This document shows, piece after piece, positions 45,148 to 54,101 of a DNA stretch of 64,000 nucleotides. Each line of letters opens with the position of its first letter. Position 1 is the stretch's first letter. The notes under the pieces are model-generated. The model did not search any database. It saw only the letters and a program-made list of their open reading frames with translations, and had not been told where the DNA came from. This DNA comes from Ruegeria halocynthiae (GTDB lineage: Bacteria > Pseudomonadota > Alphaproteobacteria > Rhodobacterales > Rhodobacteraceae), in NCBI RefSeq assembly GCF_000743705.1, contig NZ_JQEZ01000008.1:1-64000 (forward strand), read 5' to 3'. Made by a program: the position numbers and the translations under genes.

Positions 45148-46266
45148 TCAACCACCGGATGACTGCCCCAGATTCAACCAATATCGTGTGTAGCGACGCA
45201 CCCCGGTGCGAGACAATGCGCCCCGTTCTACCAGCTCCTGCAGATCCCGTGTTGCGGTCGCTCTCGAGGTTCTGGTGATCGCCAGGTAGTTTTCAGCGCT
45301 CAGACCACCTTTGAAACCGTCGGGTCCTTCTCGAAATATCCGCTCGATAACCTTGGCTTGCCGCTCATTAAACTGTCCACGATGACGGTCATAGAAGTGA
45401 GCCTTCGCGATAAAGAAACCGACACGCTCCAGCGTCACGTGCTGCGCTGACAAAACCGTTTCAGCGAACCACTCAAGCCAGGTTGTGACATCCAGTGTCT
45501 TCTGATGGCGTTCCAGCTGGTCGTAGTAGAGCTTCCTCTCCCGCTCGATAGTGAAAGCAAGTGCAATCAGGCTTGGCTGCCCGATGTTTTGCGCCAGTGA
45601 TTTCTCGGCCAAGGCACGGCCAAGGCGACCATTGCCGTCCTCAAAAGGGTGGATGCTTTCAAAGTAGAGGTGGCTGAGGCCGGCGCGCGTCAATGCCGGA
45701 AGTGGCTGTTCAGCTTCGGGAGATGTCGTGTTGAACCAATCCACAAAGTGGTCCATCTCGTCTGGAATGCGCGCAGACGGGGGCGCTTCGAAATGTATGG
45801 TCGGGCGATCGTAGCGGCCAGAAACGATTTGCATCGCGTCCTCGTGCCGCCGGTAAGCGCCAATTGAGTCCAGATTCCGATCATGGGACAGCAACATTCT
45901 GTGCCATCGGAACAGGGTCTCGTGCGTTAGCACTTCAGCATAGTTTGAGTACACATCGACCATCATCTCAGCTACGCCTTGCTCCCGGGGTTTTGCTGGA
46001 TAGCTGTCGGGTGACAATCCAAGTTGGCGACGAAGCGAGGACTGGACGCTGCGCCGGTCCAGCATTTCACCTTCAATGGCGCTGGTTTTCATGGCCTCAT
46101 CGCTGAGCAAGTCGATACGGAGTTGTTCCCGCTCGGTGGGACTGACATGAAGCACGGCACCAAGAATTTCACCGGAAGAGAGCAGAAACTTCTCCTCTAG
46201 CGGTGCGATCTTTGACGCGTCATACCGGAATTCCGGCCAATCTGGTATCTGCCAATTCCAAGGCAT
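45148..46266 (-). CDS. fic: Fic/DOC family protein, class II (372 aa)
   Basis: The Fic core motif HPFEDGNGRLGRA is intact at ~206-218. The N-terminal inhibitory helix motif (S/T)xxxE(G/N) is present as TSAIEGE at ~61-67, which makes this a self-inhibited class II Fic. The first ~80 residues (WNWQIPDWPEFRYD..) match the DUF4172 extension common in such proteins, and the C-terminus (YLAITRTSRATATRDLQELVERG) is a winged-helix segment. Fic proteins usually AMPylate target proteins using ATP. It lies 450 bp from a ParE/ParD pair but needs no separate antitoxin. Confidence 0.93.
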   Translation of the reverse strand: MPWNWQIPDWPEFRYDASKIAPLEEKFLLSSGEILGAVLHVSPTEREQLRIDLLSDEAMKTSAIEGEMLDRRSVQSSLRRQLGLSPDSYPAKPREQGVAEMMVDVYSNYAEVLTHETLFRWHRMLLSHDRNLDSIGAYRRHEDAMQIVSGRYDRPTIHFEAPPSARIPDEMDHFVDWFNTTSPEAEQPLPALTRAGLSHLYFESIHPFEDGNGRLGRALAEKSLAQNIGQPSLIALAFTIERERKLYYDQLERHQKTLDVTTWLEWFAETVLSAQHVTLERVGFFIAKAHFYDRHRGQFNERQAKVIERIFREGPDGFKGGLSAENYLAITRTSRATATRDLQELVERGALSRTGVRRYTRYWLNLGQSSGG

Positions 46267-46713
46267 GAGGCATAGAAACCTTCCCTATAACTCGAATATA
46301 AAGACATTATGAGCTATAGAAGTCAATTCTATGGCTCACGCTGTTGGGTTATTGGAGTGATCTATCCCCCTGCCCGTCATGTCTAGATTTAGTCGTCAAC
46401 CGGGCCTAAGAGTTTGCGACACATCCGAAATTGGCAGAATGTCTGGAGGTTATTCCAACCCCGAAACATTTACTCTGACAATCGGTTGCACAGCAACGTT
46501 TGAATTGATGGGCAGTGACTTGCCCAAAGCCCACGCAATAATTGGACAGGTTTCGAATTGAACTGAATTTCCGCTTCCAGTTCAGTAGTCAGGAAGCCCG
46601 TTTCTTGCAGCGAACCGCCGATTTTGAGGACCAAGTGGTCGAACAAAAAAGTGGGTTCGGTTGCTTGCCCCCTACCCTGCCCGTTGGGCGCCACCAATCT
46701 TATACTCCTGGTT
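46267..46713. other. Intergenic, no supported gene
   Basis: Short frames on both strands have no ribosome-binding site and mirror one another. The minus-strand stretch 46490-46670 (GSLQETGFLTTELEAEIQF...) is protein-like and could be a gene remnant or dispersed repeat, but it lacks a proper start. Confidence 0.35.
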
Positions 46714-46995
46714 TCAGTAATCCGCGCCCTGCCTGGTGTCCCAGAGACGCAGTACTTCAATCTGGGTAGGCATTACGCGATAGATCAGTGTGAATGGGGT
46801 TCGCGGCACTGAAAGCTCTCGTACGTCACTGCGCGTGTCACTGGAGTGACCTGCATAAGGGTTGGCTGCGAGCGTAAGCTGGGTTGCTTTGATTTGAGCC
46901 TGTGCCTTTTTGCTGCCTTCAGGAAAAACCGATGTGTAGTAGTAACGGAACCATTGGATGTCCCGAACCGTGTCTTCGAGAAATATAATTTTCAT
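46714..46995 (-). CDS. ParE/RelE-superfamily toxin (93 aa)
   Basis: MKIIFLEDTVRDIQWFRYYYTSVFP, then KAQAQIKATQLTLAANPYAG and a C-terminus with LSVPRTPFTLIYRVMPTQIEVLRLWDTRQ, is the ParE/RelE fold, ending with the usual strand carrying RxWDxRQ. Members poison gyrase or cleave mRNA; the WDTRQ ending is more ParE-like. The ATG overlaps the stop of the upstream antitoxin gene (ATGA), the standard antitoxin-toxin order. It sits next to repABC and would stabilise the plasmid. Confidence 0.9.
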   Translation of the reverse strand: MKIIFLEDTVRDIQWFRYYYTSVFPEGSKKAQAQIKATQLTLAANPYAGHSSDTRSDVRELSVPRTPFTLIYRVMPTQIEVLRLWDTRQGADY

Positions 46996-47276
46996 TGGCT
47001 GTCGGATTGCCCTTTTGCTACCGGAGCCGGAAGTTCACTCTCGGTATCCCAGCTGTCTATCCAGGCATTCATTTCGTCTGCCGTGATGAACTTGCCTTGG
47101 TCTGCTTTTTCAACAGCCGCATCAATGGCTGCACGTTTTGCGGCCTTGGATTCCAACATCATTCGAATTGCCCGTACGGCGAGTTGTGCAGGCGGTCGAT
47201 CTTCCATCGCAGCTTCCCGTTCCAGGGATTTTCTCAAATCTTCATCGAGACGGATTGAATATGGGCTGGTACTCAT
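46992..47276 (-). CDS. ParD-type ribbon-helix-helix antitoxin (94 aa)
   Basis: Start set at ATG 47276, with AGGTG six bases upstream; GTG 47285 is an alternative. PYSIRLDEDLRKSLEREAAMEDRPPAQLAVRAI is a ribbon-helix-helix DNA-binding N-terminus; the C-terminal half (ADQGKFITADEMNAWIDSWDTESE) is the toxin-binding tail. The pair should repress its own promoter. The upstream DNA has two GTANTAC motifs (about 47300-47312) that may be the operator. Confidence 0.88.
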   Translation of the reverse strand: MSTSPYSIRLDEDLRKSLEREAAMEDRPPAQLAVRAIRMMLESKAAKRAAIDAAVEKADQGKFITADEMNAWIDSWDTESELPAPVAKGQSDSQ

Positions 47277-47371
47277 CTCAGTCACCTATTTATGCATCGT
47301 AGTACAAAGTAATACATTGGCATTCAGTTCACAATAGAACAATGGCATGAACTGCACCTGCTGTTCGAAAC

Positions 47372-48466
47372 TCAAGAGCATCGTGAGATTTTACAGGTAT
47401 TGCCCTGATTTCTGCGGTTTTTTGATTTATCTACCAACAGAGCGGTTGGTTGCATATCTCCTCGATCGATCATGGCTACCAGCGAAATCAGATATGCACG
47501 ATGGGACCGTATCGTCTCGGCTCGTTGCGTAATGTACCCCAGGACCATGAACCGCAAAGCTGGGCCATGTGTAGTTTTCATAGCATACCAGGTCTCTCCA
47601 AGTCGAAGTTGGTCTGCAATGGAGTCCATAAGCCGATCACAATGTGCCTGATCTTTCGCAAAGCGTAATTCTGAGCACAAACGAGGAAAGCTGCGTTCCA
47701 TTTGATCTGGAGAAACTTGAATCTGAGAAGGGTTTTCTTTCTTAACTATAGGATTCAAAGAGTCCTCTTTGTGCCCCTCAATTTCACTGTCACTGCCCCT
47801 CAAATTGTCAGTTCTGGCTGGTGCTATTTCTGAGATTTCCACAGAGATAGCAGACAAAAGTTCCCGTAGTACGGTTGCGTCTGGTTTACGGCGCAGAGCA
47901 TTGCGCACTGCGGCCATCAAATCTGTGATAGAGCCATCATCTGCCACAAGCTCCTTCAGGCGAGCCAGAGCGACCGATACCTTATCGCGGAGTACCGTGA
48001 ATTCCAGAACCCGGTCAGCATGCTTCTGAGCTTCCTGGATGAACTCAGCATGCCTTTCAGACAATGGCATCAGGGATAGACCGGTCGCTGTGACCACCCT
48101 GCCCTGTGGGTCTCTGCGTGCCCAACGTTTACCATTTGCACTCAAGTTGCGCCGGACAAGTCCAAGTTTAGCCAGCGTCGAGATATGACGTTCAACAGTC
48201 TGAACACTGACGTGGGTTCGTTTGGCGATCGCTGCGTTGGATGCATAGCAGATATGGTGATCATCCTGATCGGTGGAAATCTGATCTCCCTTCATAAAGG
48301 AAATCAGTGTTCTCAGGACGTTGAGGGACGTGGACTTCAAGCCAAGCGGTACCCTAGCTTCTTCAACGGCTCGAAGAAGTATCCATTTCTTAGGCATACA
48401 AGCCCCCTGCCCTGCCGTTCCCGACAAGGTTGCTCCAGTTGGAGCCATTGCTGTGACTGTTTTCAT
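47372..48466 (-). CDS. repC: Plasmid replication initiator RepC (364 aa)
   Basis: The N-terminal domain (CMPKKWILLRAVEEARVPLGLKSTSLNVLRTLISF, HICYASNAAIAKRTHVSVQTVERHISTLAKLGLVRRN) is a winged-helix characteristic of RepC of repABC plasmids, and the C-terminal part contains LRFAKDQAHCDRLMDSIADQLRLG and WYAMKTTHGPALRFMVLGYI. RepC binds the origin, which in this family lies inside repC itself, and is rate-limiting for replication. It follows RepB after a ~180-bp gap holding the antisense RNA. ATG 48466 is the first start; its weak ribosome-binding site fits tight control. Confidence 0.95.
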   Translation of the reverse strand: MKTVTAMAPTGATLSGTAGQGACMPKKWILLRAVEEARVPLGLKSTSLNVLRTLISFMKGDQISTDQDDHHICYASNAAIAKRTHVSVQTVERHISTLAKLGLVRRNLSANGKRWARRDPQGRVVTATGLSLMPLSERHAEFIQEAQKHADRVLEFTVLRDKVSVALARLKELVADDGSITDLMAAVRNALRRKPDATVLRELLSAISVEISEIAPARTDNLRGSDSEIEGHKEDSLNPIVKKENPSQIQVSPDQMERSFPRLCSELRFAKDQAHCDRLMDSIADQLRLGETWYAMKTTHGPALRFMVLGYITQRAETIRSHRAYLISLVAMIDRGDMQPTALLVDKSKNRRNQGNTCKISRCS

Positions 48467-48497
48467 GAGTTTATGTCAGCAGACAAAAAATACCCGT

Positions 48498-48511
48498 TCG
48501 CTCAGGAGCGA
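48498..48511. promoter_or_regulatory. Hairpin in the repC leader
   Basis: TCGCT-CAGG-AGCGA forms a perfect 5-bp stem between the ctRNA gene and repC. In the repC mRNA this is where the alternative structure governed by ctRNA binding is expected. Confidence 0.5.
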
Positions 48512-48552
48512 TTTTTCTTGTATGGCGATTCGGGGACTGCTAGATTCTAGGT

Positions 48553-48617
48553 GTCTAATCTAAGAATTGCGCTTAGCGCAGCAGCCCTCGAAGCTCCGGT
48601 TTCGGGGGTTATTCTTT
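48553..48617 (+). ncRNA. Antisense counter-transcribed RNA of repABC
   Basis: Between repB and repC, on the strand opposite to the operon, there is a promoter TTGTAT (48518-48523), 17 bp, TAGATT (48541-48546), giving a start near 48553. A terminator at 48585-48617 (CCCTCGAA / TTTCGGGGG stem, then TTATTCTTT) would yield a ~60-base RNA. Position, orientation, size and terminator match the ctRNA that inhibits repC expression and determines incompatibility in repABC plasmids. The exact 5' end is predicted. Confidence 0.65.
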
Positions 48618-48644
48618 GCTCGCCTTCCTCCTTTCTGCTCGTCC

Positions 48645-49613
48645 TCAGTTATTTTGCTTGTTGTTTACAGCTGTAAACTCGGCGTGTGATCGCTTGATGA
48701 TTTCGGTCAGATTTTTATCCAACCAATCTGCAAAACCAGCGTTCGAACCTGTCTTTTTAACTGACAATGTAAGAGATCCGCTGCCAGATTTGATGGTCAC
48801 ACCTTCAACGGGGCTGATTTCCGCAACGCCGTCCTTGTGTCGGGCACCACGTTTTGCTGCCGCTTTAAGCAGGGTTTCCAGCCGGTCATCCGATGAAACC
48901 GATGGCTCAACGGCTTGAAGCAGCCTAATTGCGTCATCTCTTGCTAGTTTGCCTGCCAAGAAGTGCTCGGCAAGTGCCGTCCATTTCGGGCGGCCAGACT
49001 TTGGAGCTGCGCCGATCAATTCTCCGACCTCAGAAGGAACGTTTTGCGTGACCTTAGTAAGGTGGGATAATCCTGATGCTGACAGGTTCAGAACTCGTTT
49101 CACCGTGGCAGTTTCATGCCCAGCGGTCTGAATTGCTTCCGCAAAGCGAGCTTTTTCGTAGAAGGACAGGTTGCGCCTGGCTGCGTTTTCGAGGCCTTTG
49201 GCCAGAAGAGCCGACGCATCGTCGATATCTTGGACATTGGCGCGAACTTTGATATTGAGCTCACGACATGCTTTGAGCCTTCTCCTCCCATAAATCGCCT
49301 CGTAACGACCGTCAGATTTCGACCTCCTAACGAGGATGGGCACCTGTTGACCACCGTCTTGGATGCTTGATTTCAAACTCTCAAAGCTGTCGTCATCTTC
49401 ATCAGGGTTTACAGCTGTAAACTCACCAAGCCGATCAATCGGCCCCCAATCGTCTATGAGAGCCGGGTCAATTTCTCTAATTGCGGCAAGGGATCCTTGA
49501 AGCGCACCGAGGGCAGGGGCGTTGGCTTTTACCGGTTTGTCCGCGGTTTTGGATCCGGAACGCGCAATTGTGCTCGCAATACCCGACATTTCTTGAAGCG
49601 ATTTTCTAGCCAT
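48645..49613 (-). CDS. repB: Plasmid partitioning protein RepB (322 aa)
   Basis: A ParB-family centromere-binding protein: QVPILVRRSKSDGRYEAIYGRRRLKACRELNIKVRANV is the ParB N-terminal domain, ENAARRNLSFYEKARFAEAIQ the box II region, and KRVLNLSASGLSHLTKV the helix-turn-helix. The C-terminus mediates dimerisation. ATG 49613 overlaps the RepA stop (TAATG), typical of the operon. Two parS palindromes lie inside this gene and a third upstream of repA, so RepB binds within its own operon. Confidence 0.95.
   Translation of the reverse strand: MARKSLQEMSGIASTIARSGSKTADKPVKANAPALGALQGSLAAIREIDPALIDDWGPIDRLGEFTAVNPDEDDDSFESLKSSIQDGGQQVPILVRRSKSDGRYEAIYGRRRLKACRELNIKVRANVQDIDDASALLAKGLENAARRNLSFYEKARFAEAIQTAGHETATVKRVLNLSASGLSHLTKVTQNVPSEVGELIGAAPKSGRPKWTALAEHFLAGKLARDDAIRLLQAVEPSVSSDDRLETLLKAAAKRGARHKDGVAEISPVEGVTIKSGSGSLTLSVKKTGSNAGFADWLDKNLTEIIKRSHAEFTAVNNKQNN
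48663..48678. promoter_or_regulatory. parS site 1 (in 3' end of repB)
   Basis: GTTTACAGCTGTAAAC, a perfect 16-bp palindrome that fits the known repABC parS consensus GTTNNCNGCNGNNAAC. Confidence 0.85.
49407..49422. promoter_or_regulatory. parS site 2 (in 5' part of repB)
   Basis: GTTTACAGCTGTAAAC, identical to site 1 at 48663-48678. Confidence 0.85.
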
Positions 49614-50797
49614 TAGCTACGTCCCCATGCTTGGTGGATCATTTGCTCTACCTCAGAGCCGATCGCATCCATTGAGTTCTTTGCCCGGTCATAGGTTGCG
49701 CGTGTCATTTCCGAACGCACAACCTCGTAGATCGACTGCTTGAGCATTGTGGCGTCACTGATTGCAGTGCTCTTCAGAGCCGTTGCCGACATAACGCGGT
49801 CCTGAAACAGTGCTCGCATGAACGAAGCCAGCTGTTGAGATGGAACGTCTGTTGGTTCGTCACGTGTTATCAGGAACTTGAAGCTGTCGTATTCGAGAGT
49901 GGCGCCGGCGTCTTCAATGACAGCCATATAAGCACCAGCAAGTTCGAGAAACTGAGCTGTCGAAGACACGTCCAACATGGAAGGTGTTAATGGTACGAGC
50001 AAAGAACTGGCGGCCGCCATCCCCGCGATGGTCAGGAATCCGAGTTGAGGTGGGCTATCAATAAGAACAAGGTCAAAATCGTCTTCCACTTGGGCCAGAG
50101 CATTCCGTATTCTCGTAAAAAACGGATGGTCAGGGTTGGAGTGGACGGCGGATTCCGTCTCAAATTCAGAAAGAACAAGCCGTGACGGTGCCACAGACAA
50201 TCCGGGGAAGTATGTCGGAAGCACGACATCTGCCATATTAACCGGGTCTTCATAGCGAATGGCATCGTATATCGTTAGCCCATCGAACTCGATTTCAGGG
50301 CTGATGCCGCACATGGATGTAAGCGAGCCTTGGGGGTCTAGGTCAACGGCCAGCACACGATATCCGCGAAGCGCGAAAAAATGAGCCAGATGAATTGTTG
50401 TAGTGCTTTTGCTGCTGCCACCTTTGAAGTTCATCAACTGCCAGACTTGAAGTTTCTCTCCTTCCGTCCGGCGAGGGATGTAGCGTCCTTGTTTACGCGA
50501 GGTCTTCTCAAGCGTTTCGCGTGCCTCCCAAAGCTCTTGGGCGGTATAGTAACGTCGACCGCTTCGCACGTCTTTTGGTTCAGGAATTGTACCTTCTGAG
50601 TGGACCTTGCGCATGAATTGACCTGAGACGCCCAAAAGTTCGGCCGCTTCTGGTGCTGCGAATGTGCGTAGTGATTTTGTGTTGTCAGGTGCAAAGGCAG
50701 CAAGAAGATGCTCTCGGATAGCCGAGTTCAATCTCTCGGAAATTTCCGTGGCGAGTGCCGATGGTCGATCTGCCGTAAGTGGTGTCACGGGAATCAT
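49613..50797 (-). CDS. repA: Plasmid partitioning ATPase RepA (394 aa)
   Basis: ParA-type ATPase: deviant Walker A KGGSSKST at ~125-132 within LMNFKGGSSKSTTTIHLAHF, then VLAVDLDPQGSLTSMCG and DLVLIDSPPQLGFLTIAGM. The N-terminal ~110 residues hold a DNA-binding segment (AAPEAAELLGVSGQFMRKVHSEG) found in longer RepA proteins that autoregulate the operon. ATG 50797 has GAGG upstream. With RepB and parS it segregates plasmid copies and represses repABC. The first gene of the operon. Confidence 0.96.
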   Translation of the reverse strand: MIPVTPLTADRPSALATEISERLNSAIREHLLAAFAPDNTKSLRTFAAPEAAELLGVSGQFMRKVHSEGTIPEPKDVRSGRRYYTAQELWEARETLEKTSRKQGRYIPRRTEGEKLQVWQLMNFKGGSSKSTTTIHLAHFFALRGYRVLAVDLDPQGSLTSMCGISPEIEFDGLTIYDAIRYEDPVNMADVVLPTYFPGLSVAPSRLVLSEFETESAVHSNPDHPFFTRIRNALAQVEDDFDLVLIDSPPQLGFLTIAGMAAASSLLVPLTPSMLDVSSTAQFLELAGAYMAVIEDAGATLEYDSFKFLITRDEPTDVPSQQLASFMRALFQDRVMSATALKSTAISDATMLKQSIYEVVRSEMTRATYDRAKNSMDAIGSEVEQMIHQAWGRS

Positions 50798-51162
50798 GTA
50801 GTTGCCTCAAATTAAAGAATGTGGTCATTTTCGCGCCACTTGAGACAAACAGCCGTGATTCACTACCCTAAGTCAAGAATTTTCGCTTATATTGTGGGCT
50901 ATGCGGACCGGTAGACTACATGCGCTTTGTATCAGAGCAGGGTGGTTTACAGTTGTAAACCCAGTAGAAGAGAGTTGTGGGCTCTCAAATCAGAGGTGGA
51001 TCTTCCGCAAATCAAGTAGGCATTCGCGTGAAGCCTCTCTGTATGCTCCACTTTGAGTGGAGCCTGTCCTGCCGATAGCTGAGGTCATGAATGAGCGAAG
51101 TGCATTTTAAGAAGGGTATCAGGGAAGGGTAGGGGGGTTAGTAGAGCTGATTGGGTGAATGC
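50798..51162. other. repABC promoter region and perfect hairpin
   Basis: No gene seen. On the minus strand TTGACT (about 50875-50870) could be a -35 for repABC, but no convincing -10 follows. The region contains parS-like site 3, and at 51045-51063 a perfect inverted repeat GCTCCACT-TTG-AGTGGAGC without a T tract, between repA and the recombinase. Confidence 0.5.
50945..50960. promoter_or_regulatory. parS-like site 3 upstream of repA
   Basis: GTTTACAGTTGTAAAC differs from sites 1 and 2 by one base. It lies ~150 bp upstream of the RepA start. Confidence 0.75.
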
Positions 51163-52218
51163 TCACCCCAGCAGATCTGTGGCCGGGTTTTCCGCAATGT
51201 CCACATCGTCATAATACTTCTGCGCCTGTGCCATGGAGCGGTGCAGCGACAGGCGCATGGCGGCTTGGATCGGGGCGCCGTCCAGCGCCGCCTGGGTCAG
51301 GAAGCCGGAGCGCAGCCCGTGCGGTGAAGCGAAGCCTTCAGGCAACCCGGCCAGTTTCAGACGATGTTTGACAATCTGATAGATCGCATCCGGGGAGAGG
51401 CGGCGTTTCAGTACGCGGTCGGCCTTGGAGATGGGCCTGAACAGAGGACCATCCGTGATCTGTCCCACTTCGATCCAGTGCACCAGCGCCTGCGCCGCGC
51501 GGCCCTTCAGCACCAGCCGTGGGGTTTCACCCTTGGCCGTGGTCTTGGTTTCCAGCAGCGAGATCCAGATCCGGCCTTTCTCTTCGAATTCCTTCAGCGA
51601 CACGTCCTCGCGCATCAGCCCGGTGATCTCGGAGCGCCGTCGCCCGCCGGAAGCCCAGCCCAGCATCAGGATGGCGCGGTCGCGGCAATCCCGCCGGGAC
51701 CCCCGACAGGTGGCCAGCAACTGCTCGAGCACATCGCGGGTGATCGGATGGGCCGATTTCGGGGCAGGGGCCCGGGCTGCGGCGCGGCGGGCCTTGGCGC
51801 GGGCCTGTTTCACCTGGGGCGCGCCGAAGGGGCTGTTCAGGTTCTTCATCCGATGAAACGCCAGCCAGGAGGCGATGCGCCGATCCAGCGTTGATGGGGC
51901 AGGGCAGGCGAGGGACTTGCGCAACCTTTGTGCGACCAGGGCTTCGGCAGCCTCGCGCGCCATATCCGTTTCCAGTGCGTCATTCAGGTCACGCGCGTGA
52001 TCGAGAATGAAGGCGAGGGCGGTGGCCTCGGATTCCGGCCAGTCCAGCGCCGTGCCAAAGCGTGCGGATTTCCAGGCGGTGACATAGATCAAATCCCGTT
52101 CATAGGCACGCAACGTGTTTTCCGGTGTGCCGCGCACATAGAGGTCGGTGAGCGCCTCCTGATCCGTGTCCGAGAGGGCAGGGGCAGCGGCGGGGAGATA
52201 TGGGGCAGGCGGCTTCAT
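51163..52218 (-). CDS. Tyrosine recombinase/integrase (351 aa)
   Basis: The N-terminal SAM-like domain (TPENTLRAYERDLIYVTAWKSARFG) is followed by the catalytic domain, with the first Arg in ASGGRRRSEITGL, HGLR near residue 308, a later His in MRLSLHRSMAQAQKYYDD and the nucleophile Tyr in KYYDD at ~338. All expected residues are in place. It may resolve plasmid dimers or integrate an element; its placement upstream of repABC favours plasmid resolution or integration. It is high in GC, like the mobilization genes. Confidence 0.92.
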   Translation of the reverse strand: MKPPAPYLPAAAPALSDTDQEALTDLYVRGTPENTLRAYERDLIYVTAWKSARFGTALDWPESEATALAFILDHARDLNDALETDMAREAAEALVAQRLRKSLACPAPSTLDRRIASWLAFHRMKNLNSPFGAPQVKQARAKARRAAARAPAPKSAHPITRDVLEQLLATCRGSRRDCRDRAILMLGWASGGRRRSEITGLMREDVSLKEFEEKGRIWISLLETKTTAKGETPRLVLKGRAAQALVHWIEVGQITDGPLFRPISKADRVLKRRLSPDAIYQIVKHRLKLAGLPEGFASPHGLRSGFLTQAALDGAPIQAAMRLSLHRSMAQAQKYYDDVDIAENPATDLLG

Positions 52219-52506
52219 GTGCCCATTCTGAGCTCATTTCTGGAAAAAATCAATCATCCTTGATAAGGGATACTTATCGGGTACGATGCGAAAGAATCCA
52301 ATCTGTGAAGGTAACGTGCAAAATATCCAGATTTTGCGCGCAATGAGGGGTAAGGCTAGATTCCCAATTGCCAAAAGGGATGTGTTTAAAATTAGCCTTT
52401 CGCGGCACCTTGCCTGAACTGGTAGACGCGGGACAAAACTGCCATCACTCACTGTCTCCGGTCAGTCTTTTTCTGTCTTGCCTGTTGGTAACGCGCGTCT
52501 CAGAAA
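52219..52506. other. Intergenic: tRNA-Leu-like fragment and Tn3 end remnant
   Basis: At 52403-52440 a stretch including TGAACTGGTAGACGCGGGAC resembles the D-arm side of a tRNA-Leu but lacks the rest of the gene. The last bases (CGTCTCAGAAA, 52496-52506) match the inner part of Tn3-family terminal repeats and directly abut the IS6 element. Confidence 0.4.
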
Positions 52507-53325
52507 GGTTCTGTTGCGAAGTTTTTTGCTGAACGAAGAGATCACAGCGTGTTTGCGTTTTAAGCGGCCAGTTCTGCGAATTGACGAAATGGGCAGAGTC
52601 CGGGCGTGAGTTGACCTTTGCGGATCATATGCGCCACTTCGATTCCAGCGAGGGTTGCGGACGCTGAAACAAACGACTTGAAACCGCACATGTGCCGAGT
52701 TCGCCGCTTGATGAAACGGTGGTCCTGTTCGACGATATTGTTCAAGTATTTCCTCCTCACCATCTCGATTGGGATCGGGCAGCCAAAGCCTTTCAGCATC
52801 TTGTTGACGGCGTTGATTCCCGCAGTGTTAGCACCACTTTTATCGATAACTATCTTGCGTGGAAGACCATTGACCTCCAGCATTCTGGCAAAGAACTTTG
52901 TGGCGGCCGACTTGTTTCGCCGCTCGGACAACATGAAATCAAGAGTCTTGCCGTGTTTGTCGACGGCTCGATAGAGATAGACCCACTCGCCTTTCACTTT
53001 GATATACGTTTCATCCATGCGCCAGGAACGGTCGCACGCTCCCTTGCGACGACACGCTGCTTCAGCGATTGCGCCAGAATACCGTGTCACCCAACGGTTC
53101 AGTGTCGTATGATCAACCGATACACCGCGTTCAGCCATGATTTCTTCCAGATCCCGGTATGACACGCCATAGCGAACATAGAAGAACACAGCGAAGAGGA
53201 TTACATCCTTCGGATACTGCGCGCCTTTGAAGGAAATCATGAGCAGACTTTCAATGGGTTAACAATGTCGGCCATTCACTCGTTAACCGCGAGAGCGTCA
53301 ATGCTCAAATCTTTGCAACAGATCC
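52507..53325 (-). mobile_element. IS6-family insertion sequence (819 bp)
   Basis: Terminal repeats GGTTCTGTTGCGAAG (left, from 52507) and, read inward on the right, GGATCTGTTGCAAAG (ending at 53325) agree at 13 of 15 positions and match IS6-family ends. The length is normal for the family. The flanking 8 bp differ, so this copy did not simply insert at one site: a deletion or cointegrate event is likely. Confidence 0.88.
52560..53240 (-). CDS. IS6-family transposase (226 aa)
   Basis: Complete DDE transposase: FKGAQYPKDVILFAVFFYVRYGVSYRDLEEIM, RWRMDETYIKVKGEWVYLYRAVDKHG-type segment (WRMDETYIKVKG here, first Asp), then the second Asp in RKIVIDKSGANTAGI and the Glu in YLNNIVEQDHRFIKRRTRHMCGF. 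Length and motifs match IS26/IS6-group enzymes. It can form cointegrates by replicative transposition or targeted conservative recombination, consistent with the mosaic remnants around it. Confidence 0.95.
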   Translation of the reverse strand: MISFKGAQYPKDVILFAVFFYVRYGVSYRDLEEIMAERGVSVDHTTLNRWVTRYSGAIAEAACRRKGACDRSWRMDETYIKVKGEWVYLYRAVDKHGKTLDFMLSERRNKSAATKFFARMLEVNGLPRKIVIDKSGANTAGINAVNKMLKGFGCPIPIEMVRRKYLNNIVEQDHRFIKRRTRHMCGFKSFVSASATLAGIEVAHMIRKGQLTPGLCPFRQFAELAA

Positions 53326-54097
53326 CTTTTTCATTCACACTGCGATCAAGCTCTGCAGCGGCCTGAGCGAAGCGCCCTACATCCTCGATGGCCTGCTCAT
53401 GAATGAAACCGGCAAGCGGATCAAAGAGCAATATTCCGACACCGGTGGATTCACAGATCATGTCTTTGCCGTTTCGGCCCTGCTGGGCTATCGATTCATC
53501 CCGCGTATCCGGGATCTGCCATCCAAACGCTTGTATGTATTCGAGCCCTCAACAGCCCCCAAGGAGTTGCGCGGCTTGGCTGGCGGCAAGATTCGGGAAA
53601 ACCTGATTGCCCAGAATTGGCCGGACATCCTGCACACTGTTGCGACAATGGCGGCAGGGATCATGCCGCCCAGCCAACTGCTGAAGAAGTTCGCATCGTA
53701 CCCGCGTCAGCATGAGCTGGCAGTTGCTCTGCGGGAGGTCGGCCGCATCGAGCGCACCCTGTTTATTGTCGAATGGTTGCTGGACACCGACATGCAGCGC
53801 CGTGCCCAGATTGGCTTGAACAAAGGTGAAGCGCATCACGCTTTGAAGAACGCTCTGTGGATTGGCAGGCAAGGTGAAATCCGGGACCGAACGGCTGAAG
53901 GTCAGCATTATAGGATGGCAGGTCTAAATCTACTGGCCGCGGTCATCACCTATTGGAACACTGATCATCTCGGACGCGCGGTCTCGGCAAGATTGCAAGA
54001 CGAGCGAGATTGTCCGCTAGAGCTTCTATCGCATATCTCACCACTCGGATGGGCGCATACCCTGCTGACGGGCGAATACTGGTTGCCAAAACGATAA
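53326..54097 (+). pseudogene. Tn3-family transposase, C-terminal fragment
   Basis: The frame runs without a stop from the IS6 end at 53326 to TAA 54097. AIKLCSGLSEAPYILDGLL, YSDTGGFTDHVFAVSALLGYRFIPRIRDLPSKRLY, RTAEGQHYRMAGLNLLAAVITYWNT and PLGWAHTLLTGEYWLP are the C-terminal hallmarks of Tn3-family TnpA, including the final catalytic Glu region. About 700 N-terminal residues are missing, cut off by the IS6 element. An internal ATG at 53399 is not a real start. Confidence 0.92.
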
Positions 54098-54101
54098 CCG
54101 A

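Noticed and set aside
46470..46760. 96-codon minus-strand frame overlapping the ParE gene end
   Set aside because: No start signal, overlaps the toxin 3' end, and no recognisable domain.
52403..52440. tRNA-Leu gene
   Set aside because: Only the D-arm side resembles a tRNA; no anticodon arm, T-arm or CCA-side acceptor follows.
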